Both the position numbers and the translations under genes were made by a program. Source: Amycolatopsis xylanica (GTDB lineage Bacteria; Actinomycetota; Actinomycetes; Mycobacteriales; Pseudonocardiaceae). From it: a stretch of DNA of 64,000 bases. How positions within the stretch are numbered: the first letter of the stretch is position 1; each line of letters begins with the position of its first letter. Below are positions 36,801 to 43,672 of the stretch, piece by piece. The DNA is taken from the NCBI RefSeq assembly GCF_900107045.1, contig NZ_FNON01000005.1:62001-126000 (forward strand), written 5' to 3'. The notes below the pieces were generated by a model that saw nothing but the letters and a program-made list of their open reading frames with translations, was not told the DNA's origin and did not search any database.

Positions 36801-37023
36801 CCTCGCGATCAGGCTTCAGGGTGACAACGCCGACATCGCCTTGGTCGGCCACGCTTACCCGGATGTCGAGGTGCTCCAGTACCGGCAGGGCGAAGCGCCA
36901 CGGAACCTGCTCAGGAGCCCCGTGGGGCCGGCGGGTGACATCTCCGTGACGCCGGGCGTGCCGTTCAACAGGCGGATAGAAACCTCGCACAACGGCCAGC
37001 GGACGTCCAGGTCGTTCTACTAA
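30892..37023 (+). CDS. Secreted RHS/YD-repeat protein with unassigned C-terminal domain
   Basis: Start set at ATG 30892 (MRRRQSWTRPRGITAVLVAALAGAVVTAPASAAP, signal peptide) after AGAGGTGGAG; the open frame upstream is read-through of the LamG gene. 2043 residues. An SpvB-like N-terminal region (LKPNLVLSYNSGTVDGRTA, FELSPGAVVWKFRTCADDG) leads into many YD repeats (YDPLGRLAEV, YDKLGRQTEVKDPDKGTTTLEYDD, YDLLGRRTET) over about 930-1740. The RHS core ends LGERDYDPATGKFVSADPV and YAGDSPVTMSDPSGL near residue 1783. The last ~258 residues are unlike the core and include two CxxC pairs (CHMC and CATC, about 24 apart) and FGDNRDFSEDP. In polymorphic toxin systems this position holds the toxin. No immunity-like gene follows: a terminator and an opposite-strand hydrolase come next. 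Confidence 0.87.
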   Translation: MRRRQSWTRPRGITAVLVAALAGAVVTAPASAAPVRPPGDPAPLSTATPVAGKKPPFEPMGEDPLANRVIKGAAKVTWPAKAEGEVTVTEQPQRAGETPVWISGAAAKAAGKAAPGKVKVEVLDREATAAAGVSGVLTKLSSADGAKAAAGPTTVEVDYSEFRYAYGGDWASRLRLVSLPACALSTPDRAECRTRTVLPTGNDLAAGKASSSVPVAAEGSVVALDTGAGGVAGDYAASTLSESSNWQVGLQSGTFAWSHPFKMPPTPGELKPNLVLSYNSGTVDGRTAAANNQATAAGEGFELSPGAVVWKFRTCADDGAKDSYDQCWAGDHASISFNGTATDLVKDAAGWHAKNDEGSKVEYLSGKNNGDRDGNHWRVTTVDGTQYYFGSEPAAASTWNAPVYGNNDGEPCYVPNDFAASSCDQAWKWMLDRVVDRNKNEVKYFYTKETNAYNKNGKTKAEYTRGGALLRAEFGTREGVAGGATGIVDVESADRCTRNVDCTKKDVPWDQFCDSATCSKVSPTFWSTKRLKKLTTKTLVDGQYAGVDTWDFEHSYVDPGDGTDATLKLDKLTHTGLVGGTTPEPPVVFGYTMEANRVNTSLAYPKLNKPRINVVHNETGGSVNVNWYESDCDATVNAWANDKRCFPQYWQPDQAPGRIDWFNKYVVKEVLKRDRVGGSLAELTKYAYGPGAWRYDDDPLTLERNRTWSQWRGFDKVVVQHGNTAAEPGVKVSEQEHRYFRGMQGGRDNDKGGIRTAKVKDSKGVERDDLDGLEGFELESVVHNGVNGPEVSATLNLPKVWTTGTQDKAVAHRVRTEKTLTRTTVEDGAPRNTELTNTYDDNTGLLTQVNDLGDLADTQDDRCTTTAYARNTDGSATNLPSSQTLTGVACGAAAKYPDDALGVTETYYDGQGLGVATAGNATKVRKVKSFDFAGKATDWLTESETAYDGYGRITSETDALKRTTGTAFTPAAGVPTTMVVTNPAGGTTTTTFEQALNQPKTVVDLNGKRTDLAYDPLGRLAEVWRPGRSKVDGEAGNQRFSYFLRNDGTSAVVTDTLTSRLNYVSGFVLYDGFLRPRQTQEYPWVNGSTSTTKVVTDTKYDTRGLAVVNNGKYLATGQPGRDLFVSSAGDADVPTQTITEFDAVERPTATVVRSQGQEKWRSTTTYKGDRTVAVPPAGGTTTTSFTDARGLVTKQAQHTTALATSASEDTSYTYTKSGEPKTMTDAAGNKWEYKYDKLGRQTEVKDPDKGTTTLEYDDGGQLAVRTDARNKKVVYGYDLLGRRTETKMGTEKDAPVLAKWDYDTFKDGRTAKGHLVSSSRFVGAKEYKVEVTGYDAAYHPTGTKVTIPDTGDGLQGTYQSSAVYNVAGGLDQETAPALDGGLGAETLQYRYDNWGKPSTLKGVGTATYAGFTRYTEFGEPELLRLGDVNNETWERHDYDRATRRVSRVTMEHRKEWNVQSDVNFGYDPAGNVTKVDTKTLGETQDVQCFSYDHVKRMTNAWTSTAQCAGAAGSSLGGLAPYWNKYEYDAAGNRKKETKYGSNGQVKSERVSEYPAPGQPRPHAATKVTTTGEGAGVGGYDYTETGATRVRPKPDGVPQTMDWDLEDRLVSATDAGGTTSYVYDADGTRLITKDDKGATLYLASGEVRVDKATGAKTGTRFYRHNGQTIGMRTAAGGLTWLFQDRNGTDTAAVKASDLAVSYNRVDPFGQYRQPKPATWPATRGFVGGQPDAKSGLTRLGERDYDPATGKFVSADPVLDPSQPQQFNAYAYAGDSPVTMSDPSGLIMCPDNDCRNGLPDGRYAPDHRKSDQEVAKEIYFGQPPPGSQRKTIKTSAKAPGKGIIVARAFIAKEDALFGYLFGDNRDFSEDPTARFRMAVAWDTDTGEVSYTVTASTIQGKTAGEYYCHMCGGKVSLPERPSVVVPAKELGCATCLNQISIYEAEQRDDGAELFLAFQGVNSVSSPFFPTQQTLAIRLQGDNADIALVGHAYPDVEVLQYRQGEAPRNLLRSPVGPAGDISVTPGVPFNRRIETSHNGQRTSRSFY

Positions 37024-37026
37024 GTG

Positions 37027-37072
37027 GTCGTGAGTGGTACGGCCGGTTCTAACCGGCCGTACCACTCACGAC
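37027..37072. terminator. TCGTGAG-type hairpin between the RHS gene and a convergent hydrolase
   Basis: A 46-base perfect palindrome, arms GTCGTGAGTGGTACGGCC / GGCCGTACCACTCACGAC around GGTT-CT-AACC. It begins three bases after the RHS stop, and its right arm contains the stop codon (37066-37068) of the convergent hydrolase. Confidence 0.78.
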
Positions 37073-37836
37073 AGGAATTCGCGCAGGGCGACCGCGAATT
37101 CCTTCGGGTTCCGCTGGGGCGCCAGGTGCGCACCGGGTGACTCGACGAAAGGCAGCCCAAGCTCCAGCGCCAGCACCTTCGCGGGCTGGTAGTGATACCG
37201 GCCGCGGCTCCCCGAGCCCGCGGTCGGCACGATGTCGACGCCGGATTTGCGCAGTGCGCGCAAATCCGGCAGATAGTCGAAGAACTCCGTGATCTCGCGG
37301 TCGAACAGGAACTGCCATTCCTTCTCGTTGGGCAGCCGGACCGCGCGCAGGTCGGGCAGTGCCGCGCCCGCGATGCCGCTGACGAACCGCGTGAACGCGG
37401 CCATCAGGTCACCCGAACGGGCCAGCCGGACCTGCTGGGCGACGTCCTCGAGCCAGGCCTGGGCGTCCGGCATGAGCTGCACGGCGGGCGGTTCGTGGGC
37501 GACCAGCGTCGACACCGCCGCCGGGTAGCGGGAGACGAGGTCGAGGCCGATCAGCGCGCCCGCGCTGCTGGCGAACACGCTCACCGGGCCGAGCGAAAGG
37601 TGCTCGAGGATCGCGAAGACGTCGTCGGCGTGACGGGTGACCGGGATCGGCCCCGAAGTGTGGTCTGAGCTGTGGAAATGGCCTCGGCGGTCATAGCTGA
37701 CGATGGTGAAGCCGTCGAGGTGCTTCGCCAGCGTCCGGTAGGCGTCGGCGGCGCCGAGCCCGCCCGCGATCAGCAGGAGCGGGGGACCGTCGCCGGTGAC
37801 ACTCACATGCAGCTCACCGTCCGCCACCGGGATCAT
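37066..37836 (-). CDS. Alpha/beta hydrolase downstream of ipdC
   Basis: 256 residues from ATG 37836: PLLLIAGGLGAADAYRTLAKHLDG, YDRRGHFHSS, nucleophile in VFASSAGALIGLDLVSRYP, and late histidine in SPGAHLAPQRNP. The AGGLG oxyanion segment and SSAGA elbow (serine in S-x-S-A-G-A) fit proline iminopeptidase/TAP-like hydrolases. Its start lies eight bases after the ipdC stop on the same strand, so it is probably the last gene of the echA20-ipdABC operon, although no ribosome site is visible. It is not part of the M. tuberculosis HIP set. Its stop TGA lies in the hairpin arm shared with the RHS gene. A role on a CoA thioester or lactone intermediate is only a guess. Confidence 0.82.
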   Translation of the reverse strand: MIPVADGELHVSVTGDGPPLLLIAGGLGAADAYRTLAKHLDGFTIVSYDRRGHFHSSDHTSGPIPVTRHADDVFAILEHLSLGPVSVFASSAGALIGLDLVSRYPAAVSTLVAHEPPAVQLMPDAQAWLEDVAQQVRLARSGDLMAAFTRFVSGIAGAALPDLRAVRLPNEKEWQFLFDREITEFFDYLPDLRALRKSGVDIVPTAGSGSRGRYHYQPAKVLALELGLPFVESPGAHLAPQRNPKEFAVALREFLS

Positions 37837-37844
37837 GAATCAAG

Positions 37845-38888
37845 TCAACCACAGGGTTTTCCGGCCAAACGAGCGAGGATCCGCTCCGCGTCGGCGACGA
37901 TCCCCCCGACCAGCGCGGCCACGGTCGGCAGGTCGTCGAGCAGGCCCGCGACCTGGCCGGACGCGAGCACGCCTGCCCGGGTGTCGCCGTCGACGAGGCC
38001 CGCGCGCAGGAGCATCGGGGTGTTGGCCGCCATGATCACCTGCGACCACGTGCGCTCCCGCCGCAGCGCGATGCCCTCGCGCACCAGCGCGGGCCACGAC
38101 ACGCCGGTCAGCTTGCGGAACCGGATCGCGTTGCGCACCGCGCGCAGGGTGCCGGTGCGTGACGACTCCAGCGCGTCGACCAGCTCGGTCCGCAGCACCC
38201 GGTGCGGCATGCCGTCGACCTTGCGGGTCACGACCGTGCCGGTGAGGTCGCGCCGCAGGTACTCCTGCTTGACCGCGTCCGGGACCGTGCTCTCCTGGGT
38301 CAGCAGGAACCGGGTGCCCATGGCGACCCCGGCCGCGCCGTAGGCCAGCGCCGCCGCGAGACCTCGGCCGTCGAAGAAACCGCCCGCGGCGATCACCGGG
38401 ATGTCGACCGCGTCCAAGACCGAGGGCAGCAGCAAGGTCGTCGCCACGCCGCCGGTGTGGCCGCCGCCCTCGCCGCCTTGCACGATCACCGCGTCGGCGC
38501 CCCAGGAGGCGACCTTCGCCGCGTGCTTGGCGGCGCCGATCGACGGGATCACCACGATCCCGTGCTCCTTCAGCCGGGCGATCATCTCCGGGCGCGGGGC
38601 CAGCGCGAACGACGCGACGCGGACCTCTTCCGAGATCAGGAGGTCGATGCGGCGCTCGGCGTCGTGGGCGTCCGCGCGCAGGTTGACGCCGAACGGCCGG
38701 TCGGTGCGGCCGCGGACCTCCTTGACCGCGGCGGCCAGCTCGTCGAACGTCATCGTCGCCGAGGCCAGGATGCCGAGGCCGCCGGCTTCGGCCGTCGCGG
38801 TGACCAGGCGTGGCCCGGCGACCCAGCCCATGCCGGTCTGGACGACCGGGTGCTCGATGCCGACGAGCGAGGTCAACGCCGTCTTCAC
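37845..38888 (-). CDS. ipdC: IpdC, flavin-dependent NMO-like oxidoreductase of ring C/D degradation
   Basis: 347 residues of the nitronate monooxygenase/2-nitropropane dioxygenase TIM-barrel family: VQTGMGWVAGPRLVTATAEAGGLGILASATM at the N-terminus, GVNLRADAHDAERR, the phosphate/flavin segment VQGGEGGGHTGGVATTLLLP, and IAAGGFFDGRGLAAALAYGAAGVAMGTRFL. It overlaps ipdB by four bases, matching Rv3551-Rv3553 order. IpdC is needed for HIP catabolism as a predicted reductase of a ring intermediate; the exact step is inferred from the known pathway. Confidence 0.87.
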   Translation of the reverse strand: MKTALTSLVGIEHPVVQTGMGWVAGPRLVTATAEAGGLGILASATMTFDELAAAVKEVRGRTDRPFGVNLRADAHDAERRIDLLISEEVRVASFALAPRPEMIARLKEHGIVVIPSIGAAKHAAKVASWGADAVIVQGGEGGGHTGGVATTLLLPSVLDAVDIPVIAAGGFFDGRGLAAALAYGAAGVAMGTRFLLTQESTVPDAVKQEYLRRDLTGTVVTRKVDGMPHRVLRTELVDALESSRTGTLRAVRNAIRFRKLTGVSWPALVREGIALRRERTWSQVIMAANTPMLLRAGLVDGDTRAGVLASGQVAGLLDDLPTVAALVGGIVADAERILARLAGKPCG

Positions 38889-39592
38889 GACGGGACTTCC
38901 TTGTCCCGCAACGACTTCGGGTCGAGCGAGTCGATCAGCTTCAGTTCCTCGTCGGTGGGCGTCCGAGTCTCGGTGACGTTCGAAACGTCCAGTTCGAACG
39001 ATGTCGCCGCGACCACGACCTCGACCGATACCCCGGGATGGACCGAGAGCAGGCGCGGCGCGTGCTCGGTTCCGCCGAAGTCGATCACGCCGAGGTTGGT
39101 GACTACCCGGTAGACGTCGTGAAACTGTTGCCCCGCACCACGTTCGTACCCGACGCCCGAGACGACGTCGACCTGGTCGACGAAGACCCGCGTGCTGTGG
39201 CGCGGCACCCAGTAGCTCGTGCGGTGGTTGACCGTGTTCCCCGGCCCGCCGCGCACGCCGAGCAGCTGCCGCGTCGGCCGCGCGTGCGCGCCGATGGCGG
39301 AGATGTTCTGGTTGCCGTGCCGGTCGATCTGGTTCGCGCCCATCACCACATGCCGTTTTCCGCGGGGCACCACGGTGTCGAGCACCTTGCGGAACGGCTG
39401 CCAGCCTTCGAGTGTCCCGTCGGCGTCGAGCAGGTACGCCTCACCGTCGGACAGCAGCAGGTCCGGCTCGAAGGTCAGCCGCGCCAGCCGGGCGCCGAGC
39501 GCGGGGATGTAGCCCATCGGGCTCGCGACGATCTCGCCGTCGCCCCGGAACAGGTCGGCGCACGCGGCGACGGCCACATCGGCGCGGATCAC
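38885..39592 (-). CDS. ipdB: IpdB, beta subunit of the CoA-transferase-like ring C hydrolase
   Basis: 235 residues. CoA-transferase family I beta-subunit features: MGYIPALGARLARLTFEPDLLLSDGEAYLLD, MGANQIDRHGNQNISAIG, VFVDQVDVVSGVGY, and LGVIDFGGTEHAPRLLSVHPGVSVEVV. IpdA and IpdB form a heterotetramer that opens the last steroid ring (COCHEA-CoA to an open dioyl-CoA) by retro-Claisen hydrolysis rather than CoA transfer. Start and stop overlap both neighbours by four bases. Confidence 0.88.
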   Translation of the reverse strand: MIRADVAVAACADLFRGDGEIVASPMGYIPALGARLARLTFEPDLLLSDGEAYLLDADGTLEGWQPFRKVLDTVVPRGKRHVVMGANQIDRHGNQNISAIGAHARPTRQLLGVRGGPGNTVNHRTSYWVPRHSTRVFVDQVDVVSGVGYERGAGQQFHDVYRVVTNLGVIDFGGTEHAPRLLSVHPGVSVEVVVAATSFELDVSNVTETRTPTDEELKLIDSLDPKSLRDKEVPS

Positions 39593-40449
39593 GCTGCCTC
39601 CTCGAACTTGGCGACTTCGGCCTGGTAACCGGCCTCGTCACGGGACAGGTACCGGTCCACGAACCCCGGCCACGCGTCGAGATCCTTGGCGCAGTCGACG
39701 TAATGCCGCTGGAACCGCTCGTCGCGCCCGTAGTCGGGCGCGGCGGTGGTGAAGTGCGCGCCACGCGGTGATTCCGCCACGCCGTGGACGAAACCCCGGT
39801 TCAGCAACAGGCTCTGCACCGGCGCGGTGCGCGTCAGCTCCGCGGTCTCGACCACCTTCTCGACCGAAACGAACACGCGATCGGCGGCGAGCGCGTACAG
39901 CTCGTCGAAGTACGGATCCGGCCCGAGATACTGCACGTTGCCCCGCGCGTCGGCCCGGTTGAGGTGGAGCAACGCCGCGTCCAGCCGCAGCGCGGGCACG
40001 GCCAGCAGCTCTTCGCCGTCTTCGTACGGCGAGTGGATCGTCCGCAGCGAGCGGTTGAACGTCAGCACGTCCGACCCGAGACCGGCGCGGGTCGGCAGGA
40101 ACGGAAGCCGTTGCGCCGCAGCGGAAAGACCGGTCCCGAGCACGCCTTCGTCGTACTCGGTCACCTCGATCTGCCCCGCTTCGCGGACCCGGCTGAACCA
40201 CGGGTCGTACGGGATCGAGTCGAGTGTGACGAACCCGAAGACCAGCCGCCGGATCTTGCCGGCGGACACCAGCAGCCCGACGTCCGGCCCGCCATAGGAA
40301 ACGACGGTCAGGTCCTTGAGCGGCGACCGCAGAATGGCCCGTACCAAGGACATCGGCTTGCGCCGCGAGCCCCAGCCGCCGATCCCGATCGTCATCCCGT
40401 CCGAGAGTTCGCCGACCATCTCGTCGACGGTCATCCGCTTGTCCATCAC
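39589..40449 (-). CDS. ipdA: IpdA, alpha subunit of the CoA-transferase-like ring C hydrolase
   Basis: 286 residues. The CoA-transferase alpha fold starts at MTVDEMVGELSDGMTIGIGGWGSRRKPMSLVRAI and continues with LTVVSYGGPDVGLL, a segment EYDEGVLGTGLSAAAQRLPFLPTRAGLGSD, ALLHLNRADARGNVQYLGPDPYFDE and a C-terminal helical tail. It partners the product of the overlapping ipdB gene. The GIGGWG glycine loop and E-x-x-E-G segment match the steroid-specific branch rather than 3-oxoacid CoA-transferases. Confidence 0.88.
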   Translation of the reverse strand: MMDKRMTVDEMVGELSDGMTIGIGGWGSRRKPMSLVRAILRSPLKDLTVVSYGGPDVGLLVSAGKIRRLVFGFVTLDSIPYDPWFSRVREAGQIEVTEYDEGVLGTGLSAAAQRLPFLPTRAGLGSDVLTFNRSLRTIHSPYEDGEELLAVPALRLDAALLHLNRADARGNVQYLGPDPYFDELYALAADRVFVSVEKVVETAELTRTAPVQSLLLNRGFVHGVAESPRGAHFTTAAPDYGRDERFQRHYVDCAKDLDAWPGFVDRYLSRDEAGYQAEVAKFEEAA

Positions 40450-41189
40450 TTGCCGTCCAAGAAGTCCTGGCGCGCGGCGTCGGAGACGCCCGCGAGGTTG
40501 AGCTCGAAGGTGAAGCCCTGCTCGAAGCGGTAACTGCGGTGTACCGGCTGCACGTCGATGCCGTTGATCGCCTGTTTCGCCGCCCTGATCACCCGCGTGT
40601 CCTTCGCGGCGATCTGCCTCGCGACGCCCAGCGCGGTTTCGTCGAGGTCGGCACGCGGCACGACCGCGTAGACCGAGCCGTGGTGGTGCAGCTGATGGGC
40701 GTCGATCGTGCCCGCCGTGTAGTACAGCGCGCGCATCAGATGCTGCGGCACCAGCCGGGCGAGATGCGTGGCCGCGCCGAGCGCGCCTCTGTCCACTTCG
40801 GGCAGTGCGAACGTGGCGTCTTCGCTGGCCACCACCACATCCGCGTTGCCGACCAGCCCGATCCCACCGCCGAGGCAGAAGCCGTGCACCGCGGCGATCA
40901 CCGGCACCGCGCAGTCGTAGACCGCGGCGAACGCGGCCGCGCAGCCCTGGTTCGCGCCGATCAGCGCGCCGTAGCCGGGGTCGGCCTGTATCTCCTTGAT
41001 GTCGACGCCCGCGTTGAAGCCCCGGCCTTCCGCGCGCAGCACGACGACGTGCGTCGCGGGGTCCTCACCCGCCTTGCGGACGGCTTCGGCCAGGTCGAAC
41101 CAGCCGCGGACGGTGAGGGCGTTGACCGGGGGAGCGTCGACCGTGACCACGGTGATCCCCGGCTCGGGCTGCTCGCTGTTGACCGGCAT
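40446..41189 (-). CDS. echA20: EchA20, crotonase-family ring D hydrolase
   Basis: 247 residues from ATG 41189, preferred over GTG 41201 because GAGG lies six bases upstream of it. Crotonase fold: VTVDAPPVNALTVRGW, oxyanion segment AEGRGFNAGVDIKEIQ, and AVHGFCLGGGIGLVGNADVVVASEDATFALPEVDRGALGAATHLARLVP. In M. tuberculosis EchA20 opens steroid ring D by hydrolysis before IpdAB acts. It is first gene of the echA20-ipdA-ipdB-ipdC operon, with four-base overlaps throughout. The promoter region contains an imperfect KstR2-like site. Confidence 0.87.
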   Translation of the reverse strand: MPVNSEQPEPGITVVTVDAPPVNALTVRGWFDLAEAVRKAGEDPATHVVVLRAEGRGFNAGVDIKEIQADPGYGALIGANQGCAAAFAAVYDCAVPVIAAVHGFCLGGGIGLVGNADVVVASEDATFALPEVDRGALGAATHLARLVPQHLMRALYYTAGTIDAHQLHHHGSVYAVVPRADLDETALGVARQIAAKDTRVIRAAKQAINGIDVQPVHRSYRFEQGFTFELNLAGVSDAARQDFLDGK

Positions 41190-41215
41190 AAGCATCCTCA
41201 CGGGTTACCAAACCT

Positions 41216-41229
41216 AGCACTTGCTTGGT
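41216..41229. promoter_or_regulatory. Imperfect KstR2-like operator between echA20 and the SDR genes
   Basis: AGCACTTGCTTGGT keeps the right half (CTTGGT) of the KstR2 consensus AnCAAGnnCTTGnT perfectly but has two mismatches in the left half. It is 12 bases before the GTG of the rightward SDR gene and 26 bases before the echA20 start, the same geometry as the perfect site at 8263-8276. Confidence 0.7.
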
Positions 41230-41240
41230 ACGTTAGCAGG

Positions 41241-42005
41241 GTGCACGACTCGGGTACAGCTCTGCGGCTCCGGCTCGACGACGCCGTCGTGCTGGTCACC
41301 GGCGGCGCGCGCGGGGTCGGCGCCGGGATCCGGCGCGCCTTCCTGCGCGCGGGCGCCCACGTGCCGATCTGCGGGCGCACCCCGCCGGAAGACGACGAGG
41401 ACTTCTTCGCCTGTGACGTGCGCGAGCCGGACCAGGTGGACGAGCTGATCGCGGCCATCGTCGACCGGTATGGCCGCCTGGACGTCGTGGTCAACAACGC
41501 GGGAGGCGCGCCGTACGCGGACGCGGCGACGGCGTCACCGCGGTTCCACAGCAAGATCGTCGCGTTGAACCTGCTCGCGCCGCTGACCGTCGCCCGCGCG
41601 GCGAATGCCGTGATGCAGCAGCAGGAAACGGGCGGTGCGATCGTCAACGTCAGCAGCGTCAGCGCGACGCGGCCGTCGCCGGGCACCGCGTCCTACGGCG
41701 CCGCGAAGGCCGGGCTGGACAACCTCACGGCGAGCCTCGCCGTCGAGTGGGCGCCCAAGGTGCGGGTGAACGCGCTCGACGTCGGCATGGTGAAGACCGA
41801 GCTTTCCCAGCTGCACTACGGCGACGGCGTGGAAGTCGCCAAGACCGTCCCGTTAGGACGGCTGGCCGAACCGGACGAGATCGGCGCGTGCGCGGTGTTC
41901 TTGGCTTCCCCCTTGGCTTCTTACGTGAGCGGGGCGACGCTCAAGGTGCACGGCGGCGGTGAGGTTCCCGCGTTTCTCGCGGCAGCGAGCAAGGAGAGCG
42001 AATGA
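41241..42005 (+). CDS. Short-chain dehydrogenase (Rv3549c-like), first SDR of the pair
   Basis: 254 residues from GTG 41241; frames that start upstream run antisense through echA20. SDR motifs: VLVTGGARGVGAGIRRAF, CDVREPDQ, VNNAGG, catalytic NVSSVSATRPSPGTASYGAAK, and a C-terminal LASPLASYVSGATLKVHGGGE. It pairs with the next SDR (ATGA overlap). The same two-SDR operon diverges from echA20 in mycobacteria, so participation in HIP or side-chain oxidation is likely, but the substrate is not established. Confidence 0.85.
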   Translation: MHDSGTALRLRLDDAVVLVTGGARGVGAGIRRAFLRAGAHVPICGRTPPEDDEDFFACDVREPDQVDELIAAIVDRYGRLDVVVNNAGGAPYADAATASPRFHSKIVALNLLAPLTVARAANAVMQQQETGGAIVNVSSVSATRPSPGTASYGAAKAGLDNLTASLAVEWAPKVRVNALDVGMVKTELSQLHYGDGVEVAKTVPLGRLAEPDEIGACAVFLASPLASYVSGATLKVHGGGEVPAFLAAASKESE

Positions 42006-42874
42006 TCGTCGAGGGTAGGGTCGTCGTCGTCACTGGCGCGGGCCGGGGGATCGGGCGGGCGCACGCGCTGGCGTTCGCGCGCGAGGGCGCGTCGGTGGTT
42101 GTGAACGACGTCGATCTCGATCCGGCGTCCGCCGTGGTCGAGGAAATCGAGGCGGCGGGTGGAAAAGCCGTCGCCAACACCGACGATGTCGCGGATTGGG
42201 CGGGCTCCGAGAACCTGATCGCGACCGCCCTGGAGTCGTTCGGCAGGCTCGACGTGCTGGTCAACAACGCCGGATTCCTGCGTGACCGCATGCTCGTCAA
42301 CCTTTCCGAAGACGAATGGGACGCCGTCGTGCGCGTCCATCTGAAAGGCCATTTCGCCCCGATGCGGCACGCGGCGGCGCATTGGCGAGCCGAGTCGAAA
42401 GCCGGACGGCGGCCTGACGCGCGGATCATCAACACCAGCTCGGGCGCCGGCCTGTTCGGCAGTGTCGGGCAGGGCAACTACACCGCGGCCAAGGCCGGGA
42501 TCGCCGGGCTGACCGTGAACGCGGCCGCCGAGTTCGGCCGGTACGGCGTCACGGTCAACGCGATCGCGCCCGCCGCGCGGACCCGGATGACCGAGGTCGC
42601 CTTCGCGGAGAACATGGCCAAGCCCGAGACCGGTTTCGACGCCATGGCACCGGAAAACGTGTCGCCGCTGGTGGTCTGGCTGGGCAGCGCCGAATCCGCC
42701 GCCGTCACCGGCCGGGTGTTCGAAGTGGACGGTGGCCGCGTCTCGCTGGCCGACCCGTGGCGGCATGGCGTGGTGGAGGACAAGGGCGCCCGCTGGGAGC
42801 CGTCCGAGCTCGGCCCGGTGGTCGGGCGGCTGGTGGCGAGCGCACCGGCTCCCGAGCCGGTTTATGGCGCCTGA
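42002..42874 (+). CDS. Short-chain dehydrogenase (Rv3548c-like), 3-hydroxyacyl-CoA type
   Basis: 290 residues from ATG 42002. VVVVTGAGRGIGRAHALAFAREGASVVVNDVDLD contains the Rossmann loop and an aspartate after beta-2, favouring NAD(H). NNAGFLRDRMLVNLSEDEWD and NTSSGAGLFGSVGQGNYTAAKAG follow. The GRGIGRAHALAFA and NNAGFLRD signatures resemble the (R)-hydroxyacyl-CoA dehydrogenase domains of multifunctional beta-oxidation enzymes. This supports oxidation of a sterol-derived 3-hydroxyacyl-CoA. Confidence 0.85.
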   Translation: MIVEGRVVVVTGAGRGIGRAHALAFAREGASVVVNDVDLDPASAVVEEIEAAGGKAVANTDDVADWAGSENLIATALESFGRLDVLVNNAGFLRDRMLVNLSEDEWDAVVRVHLKGHFAPMRHAAAHWRAESKAGRRPDARIINTSSGAGLFGSVGQGNYTAAKAGIAGLTVNAAAEFGRYGVTVNAIAPAARTRMTEVAFAENMAKPETGFDAMAPENVSPLVVWLGSAESAAVTGRVFEVDGGRVSLADPWRHGVVEDKGARWEPSELGPVVGRLVASAPAPEPVYGA

Positions 42875-42921
42875 CCTCGCGCTGAGGGAAAACTGTCGGT
42901 GCCGGATGCGATGCTCGTCCC

Positions 42922-43407
42922 ATGGCTACCTGGCAGCGGTTCACAGCGGAAGCGCCGGAGCTGGCGGAGAAGGTTCTCGCGCGGTTCCTGGCGGACAAGT
43001 CACATGTGCTCGCGACACTGCGGGCCGACGGCTCACCGAGGGTGAGCGGAACGGAGGTGGATTTCCACGGGCCGGACATCTTCGTCGGGTCGATGCTCGA
43101 CGCGGTGAAGGCACGGGATCTGCGGCGGGACGGGCGGTTCGCGATCCATGCCTACCCCGGGGTCGAGGACGGGGGAGACGCCAAGATCGCCGGTGTCGCG
43201 GTGGAGATCACCGACTGGGAGGAGCTCAAGTCGGTGGTCGGCGAGGACGCCGAGCCGAGTCACCTCTTCCGGCTCGATCTCACCGAGGCGGTGCTCACCT
43301 GGGTCGACACGGACACCTTGTGGGTCGAGCGCTGGACACCGGGGCGGCCGAGAGTGCGGTTCGCGAGGCCGGGGAACGGGCCGGTGATACGCACGGAACT
43401 GTCCTGA
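42922..43407 (+). CDS. Pyridoxamine 5'-phosphate oxidase-family flavin/F420-binding protein
   Basis: 161 residues. A split beta-barrel pattern: VLARFLADKSHVLATLRADGSPRVSGTEVDFHGPDIFVGSMLDAVKARDLRRDGRFAIHAYP, then DAKIAGVAVEITD and a C-terminal strand pair VLTWVDTDTLWVERWTPGRPRVR. Such small proteins bind FMN or F420 and reduce diverse substrates, or are stress proteins. It starts 47 bases after the SDR pair, so it may be in that operon or have its own promoter. No specific substrate can be given. Confidence 0.82.
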   Translation: MATWQRFTAEAPELAEKVLARFLADKSHVLATLRADGSPRVSGTEVDFHGPDIFVGSMLDAVKARDLRRDGRFAIHAYPGVEDGGDAKIAGVAVEITDWEELKSVVGEDAEPSHLFRLDLTEAVLTWVDTDTLWVERWTPGRPRVRFARPGNGPVIRTELS

Positions 43408-43672
43408 AAACGCGGGCGCGTTCGTAAACCCTTCGCGGGGAATACCCATTCCCGTAATGCCCCGAAGGTCAACTTTTCCGTGGTGCCCTTGCGGTTGCGT
43501 GGTGCGGCACGTTAGTTTCCCCAAGCCGGGATCTCACTGGGGTAGATACCGGCACTGGGGCTACTGGGGGCTTTAGTGGGTTCGGGCGCTGCGTATTCGA
43601 GCGCGTCGTCGTTTCGCCATGCCCTCGGTTCCCCGGGTGGGTTGCACACCTACTGAAAAAGGTATCTGGGGT

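Noticed and set aside
30835..37065. A 2076-codon open frame antisense to the RHS gene, and a 965-codon one at 28455-31352
   Set aside because: High third-position G+C keeps the opposite strand open; the translations are low-complexity R/G/V/H-rich with no domain, while the sense strand has signal peptide and RHS motifs.
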